64,000 nucleotides of DNA from Gorsachius magnificus. Lineage: Eukaryota > Chordata > Aves > Pelecaniformes > Ardeidae. The translations under genes and the position numbers were made by a program. This document shows positions 60,651 through 64,000 of this stretch, piece after piece (position 1 is the first letter of the stretch; every line of letters begins with the position of its first letter). Location: the NCBI GenBank assembly GCA_034008185.1, contig CM067089.1, positions 22,354,213 to 22,418,212 of the forward strand, read 5' to 3'. The notes beneath the pieces are model-generated. The model was given only the letters and a program-made list of their open reading frames with translations, had not been told where the DNA came from and searched no databases.

Positions 60651-63600
60651 CTTAAAAAAAAAAAACCAAAACCAAAACCCAAGGCATATGACATAGAATG
60701 ATGAAGTCTGGTTCACCTCCCTGCTGAAAGATGACCTCATAGAGAAGGGTTCTCACTCCTGGTTTTGGAAAATAAATTTAGCAATATCAACTTCTCTCAA
60801 AAGAAACAGAAGACATCACCAACTGGGAAAGGAACACACACAAAACTCAAACAGCTAATGGACCGCAGTGTGTTGTTAGCACCCTTTATGACAGATGGCA
60901 AGTTACATGTGGAACTAAGAAAAATAACAGTAATTCAAAGCATTTCGTATAGAAAAAGAAGTCTGCTTCAAGAGATCAGAAAGTCACCATGTCAAAGTAT
61001 TGAAAACCCTTGATGCAACTAACTCTAGAGTGTGAACAATTAGTTTAGCCTTCCACTTTTCTATTTACAGTAATCTTCATTTGAGGCTTGAAAGCAAATA
61101 CAACATATCAAAAACCTCTATAAAACTGGGTACACCAACACCAGAATTACAATTTTTGCACCCTGAAACATGCCAATTTTTAAATTAGTTCACTAATGGA
61201 CTCTTCCTGAAATAAATTTTCACCAGCACTGTGAGTACAGATACCTCAAAAATCATACAGCAAGGAAGTGCCACCTGTGCACAGTTGCTCCATGAGACTT
61301 CTCATCAAGGATCCTCACTCAGACCAAGGGGCATCCTTGATAATGCACACACCAAATTAAATCTATATGACAAACAGTAAGAAAAAGTTCAATAAAGTTG
61401 CAACAAAAGAGGACACTGCAAGAGAAACCCAGCTGTCCAGCCACCCCGAAAACATTGTGTGTGCAAAGTAGTTGGCAGCTGTAAGACAGTGACCAGCAAA
61501 ACTTTTCCCTTTTCAGCTGCAAAACCTTTGCAACAAAGAAGGCCAACCAGTAAAGCCTGTAGAGCAGTACATTGAATTCCTTCTCCTAAGGTCCACTAAC
61601 AGGTACTGTGGCTGCACTAGAGAACTGACAAAAGTAGCCACACACAACAGCTTAGAACAAAATTTGTATGACATTTTAATGCACCAAACCACTAGGCAGC
61701 TTCCTGCCACAAATGGCAATAGTTAGAAATGAATTAATGAAACACCATTTTTATTAAAGCTAACAGTTATTTTATATTTACTGACTACTCTTCAGAGATT
61801 GGAATATCCTCCCTCTCTTTCCTGTCAAGGCTAGTTATGGACAAATAACCAAAATTTAAAAAGCAATACCAGCAAACTTCACTGACTGAGGTCACTTAAA
61901 TGAGTAAAACATAATCTATTAGACAAGAAAAAAAAAAACCCAACACCTACACTTGAGAACTGAATAAAGGTGAATTAAGCAGCAAGTCTATTTATGACAG
62001 GAACTTTCTTTTTCAGGTCATCTAGGGTTTGTGATAAACATCTCCCTGGAGGCCAGCTCTTGTGAGACCTACAAGATGTCAGCTCTGCTATACTTGCTTT
62101 ACGTACTTTTATCTTAAAAGAACAGATAATAACTTACTTTTGCTGAGGAAGGAGGCTGAGCATTAGGAATAAAAAACCCCCTAAAACTCAAGCTGAGGAG
62201 TGCTGAGGGTGGTATTGCACTAACAGATAAAGAGTGACTCAGTGCTGAGAATGTCTTACAGTCAGGTAACGAACACCAGAGAGGCCTATGCAGTGCCAAT
62301 GGCCACCCATCTTCTCAACAGAGAGTTGAACAAGGCAGACTGCTGTCCACTTCTGAAAAGAACCTAGGAATTACTGTAATAAATACGTGGGAGCATGTAC
62401 CCCACAGACAGAAAAATTAGATGAAACACCCAGTAAACATTAAATTATCATTAAACAGAAACTCCACCGACACAAATACTCATCAGCCTAATTTTAAGCA
62501 AGTACCCGACTACTTTCAGAATATGGGTAATATAACATAAGCTCCCCAGGACTAGAATGTATGGCTTTACATAGCACCTGAGATGGCCAGGCCTCACTTC
62601 TAACTGGGTTCTTTGGATGGCGTAACAAATTAAGTACTAAGAACATCCATCAAAAACATACACAACATGGTAGAGGAAGACCCTTGTAAACATTCAGACC
62701 TAGTGCAACCAGATTAGTAAATGGAAATTCTACATGAACTCTGAACGGAATCTCTTTCCACCTTTCAGATAATTTATAGTTTAATGTCAACTAAACATAG
62801 TAACTAATCCCATTTGTCCACTGAAAGTAAATTCTTGGCTGCTCTTCCAACGTCATTGCAGACATTGCTGTCAATCCCCAAACTGTGGCCTGTCCAATCA
62901 AAGTGTCAGCGCTTACCTGCTGCTCAACACTTCGGACACATGGACTGTCATATCAGTCAGTGACTGATCAGGCGCAGAAATCAGATAGAGCTTTCTCTCG
63001 ACAACCAGATATGATTAGAGCAGCCCAAGCTACGCAACAGTCTCCGAAGCCTAACAAACGCATGCCTGTGTTAGTGGAAGGCAGCTTTACTATTTGTGAC
63101 AAAGCTGCTATCATCTTTGCAAACACTCGGTAAGAACAGGCCAGTGAGAACAGCAATAGCTGCAAAAAACACTCACCTCCTCCTTTTCTGTGTGTGAGCA
63201 AAGTCAAAAACGCTAAACAACCAGTCCAAGGATCAAAAGTCCTCTGCAGACTCACAGAGGAAGTAAAAAACCAAGGAGAAAGAATGACCACCTTGAGTCT
63301 GAACTCCCACTACAAAGTCTAAATCCAGAGAAAGAAAAGAGTCATTCTTGAAATAAGACTGGTCTCTCTCCAAACACACTTTAATTTTTACACCAAGTGC
63401 AATATATTAACTAAAAAAGTGATAGCAGAAACAAAACAGTATCATTCACCTTACAGAGGCTACTGAGTAGCTGAGAAAGAATTTTCACTTATACCTGTGG
63501 TTTTAGAGGTTCAGAAGGTAGTCCTGAAATTCAAATCTTGCATGTGCATCTCTTTGTTTGTTTTTTGTTTTTTAGCCACCTCTTCCCTGACCTTGGCTGT

Positions 63601-64000
63601 ATATGAATCAATGAATGAAAAGTCATTTAGAATTTATATTTAGAATTTTAGATGCTTCCAGCGTCTTATGCTGTGTGCTGGTTTTGTCTTTGCCAGGTAG
63701 GGCTCTATACAAGTCACCTAGCATGCTCACCTAGTGGGAAGAAGACACAGCTGTCTTGTCAAGACACTGTTCCCTCAGTGAGTCCGCAGCCCCAAGGCAG
63801 CACTGCGCAAACGCAAGCGAGGAAGTATTACACCGTGCTATTTCTAGCTCACGCCAATCACTTCAAAACCAGCAACATGGCCCCAATAAAACAAGTCCAG
63901 CCATTCCAGTACTAAGTTTATCAGTAATAATGTCAAAGCTCCACAAAACTTTTCTTCCCACCACAAGTGCAAAAAGCCTATGCCAGGATGACCTTAGATT
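60651..64000 (-). other. Long upstream GBF1 intron, part 8 (to window end)
   Basis: Mostly unremarkable, with A-runs near 60652-60665 and 61929-61938. CpG dinucleotides are a little more frequent near 62900-63060 and 63780-63860, but not at the density of a promoter island. No GBF1 first exon or promoter was found. Confidence 0.55.

Noticed and set aside
61270..61300. A GCTCCATGAG word considered as the missing N-terminal GBF1 exon.
   Set aside because: Flanking codons do not match the conserved N-terminal peptide and no splice signals fit.
1..64000. CRISPR arrays, operons, phage or plasmid modules.
   Set aside because: No regularly spaced direct repeats or prokaryotic gene layout; the window is a vertebrate intron-exon landscape.

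Overview
The window is vertebrate nuclear DNA, almost certainly from a bird. The evidence is a split gene with GT-AG introns whose exon peptides match vertebrate GBF1 almost residue for residue, several CR1 LINE 3' ends (the usual avian interspersed repeat), and one LTR retrovirus of a type common in bird genomes. I cannot fix the species. There is no bacterial-style operon, CRISPR array or other prokaryotic system.

The left half (387-34576) is the minus-strand gene GBF1, the large Sec7-family guanine nucleotide exchange factor that activates ARF1 at the Golgi. I could place 19 consecutive internal coding exons by hand. Every junction is GT-AG, the codon phase closes across all 18 complete introns, and no exon has a stop or frameshift, so the gene looks intact. 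In transcription order the exons encode most of the DCB domain (34576 down to 26259), the variable serine-rich linker (19589 to 11446), the HUS region with its HUS box (11261 to 9079), a second variable linker (8613 to 7832), the Sec7 catalytic domain (4715 to 2879) and the start of HDS1 (623 to 387). The first coding exon or exons lie beyond 64000 and the remaining HDS exons lie before position 1.

The intron between the exons at 12549-12778 and 19454-19589 holds a complete LTR-to-LTR endogenous retrovirus (14528-18918) on the plus strand, antisense to GBF1. It has a perfect 5-bp target duplication, near-identical LTRs (7 substitutions in 555 aligned bases), a primer binding site close to the tRNA-Lys1,2 type, and a polypurine tract. 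Its pol region has reverse transcriptase, RNase H and integrase but no gag, protease or env, and it is broken by one in-frame TGA and one frameshift. It is young but defective.

The right half (34577-64000) is one very long upstream GBF1 intron. It contains CR1 fragments, simple-sequence tracts, and several unexplained pieces: a 76-codon reading frame with a signal-peptide-like start (41424-41654), an exon-like 73-codon open stretch (54395-54613), and AT-rich stretches that look like conserved regulatory DNA (about 57100-57490 and 60180-60650). I found no clear new biological system. The best leads are the retrovirus, the two small reading frames, and a G-quadruplex motif just inside an intron with a weak donor.
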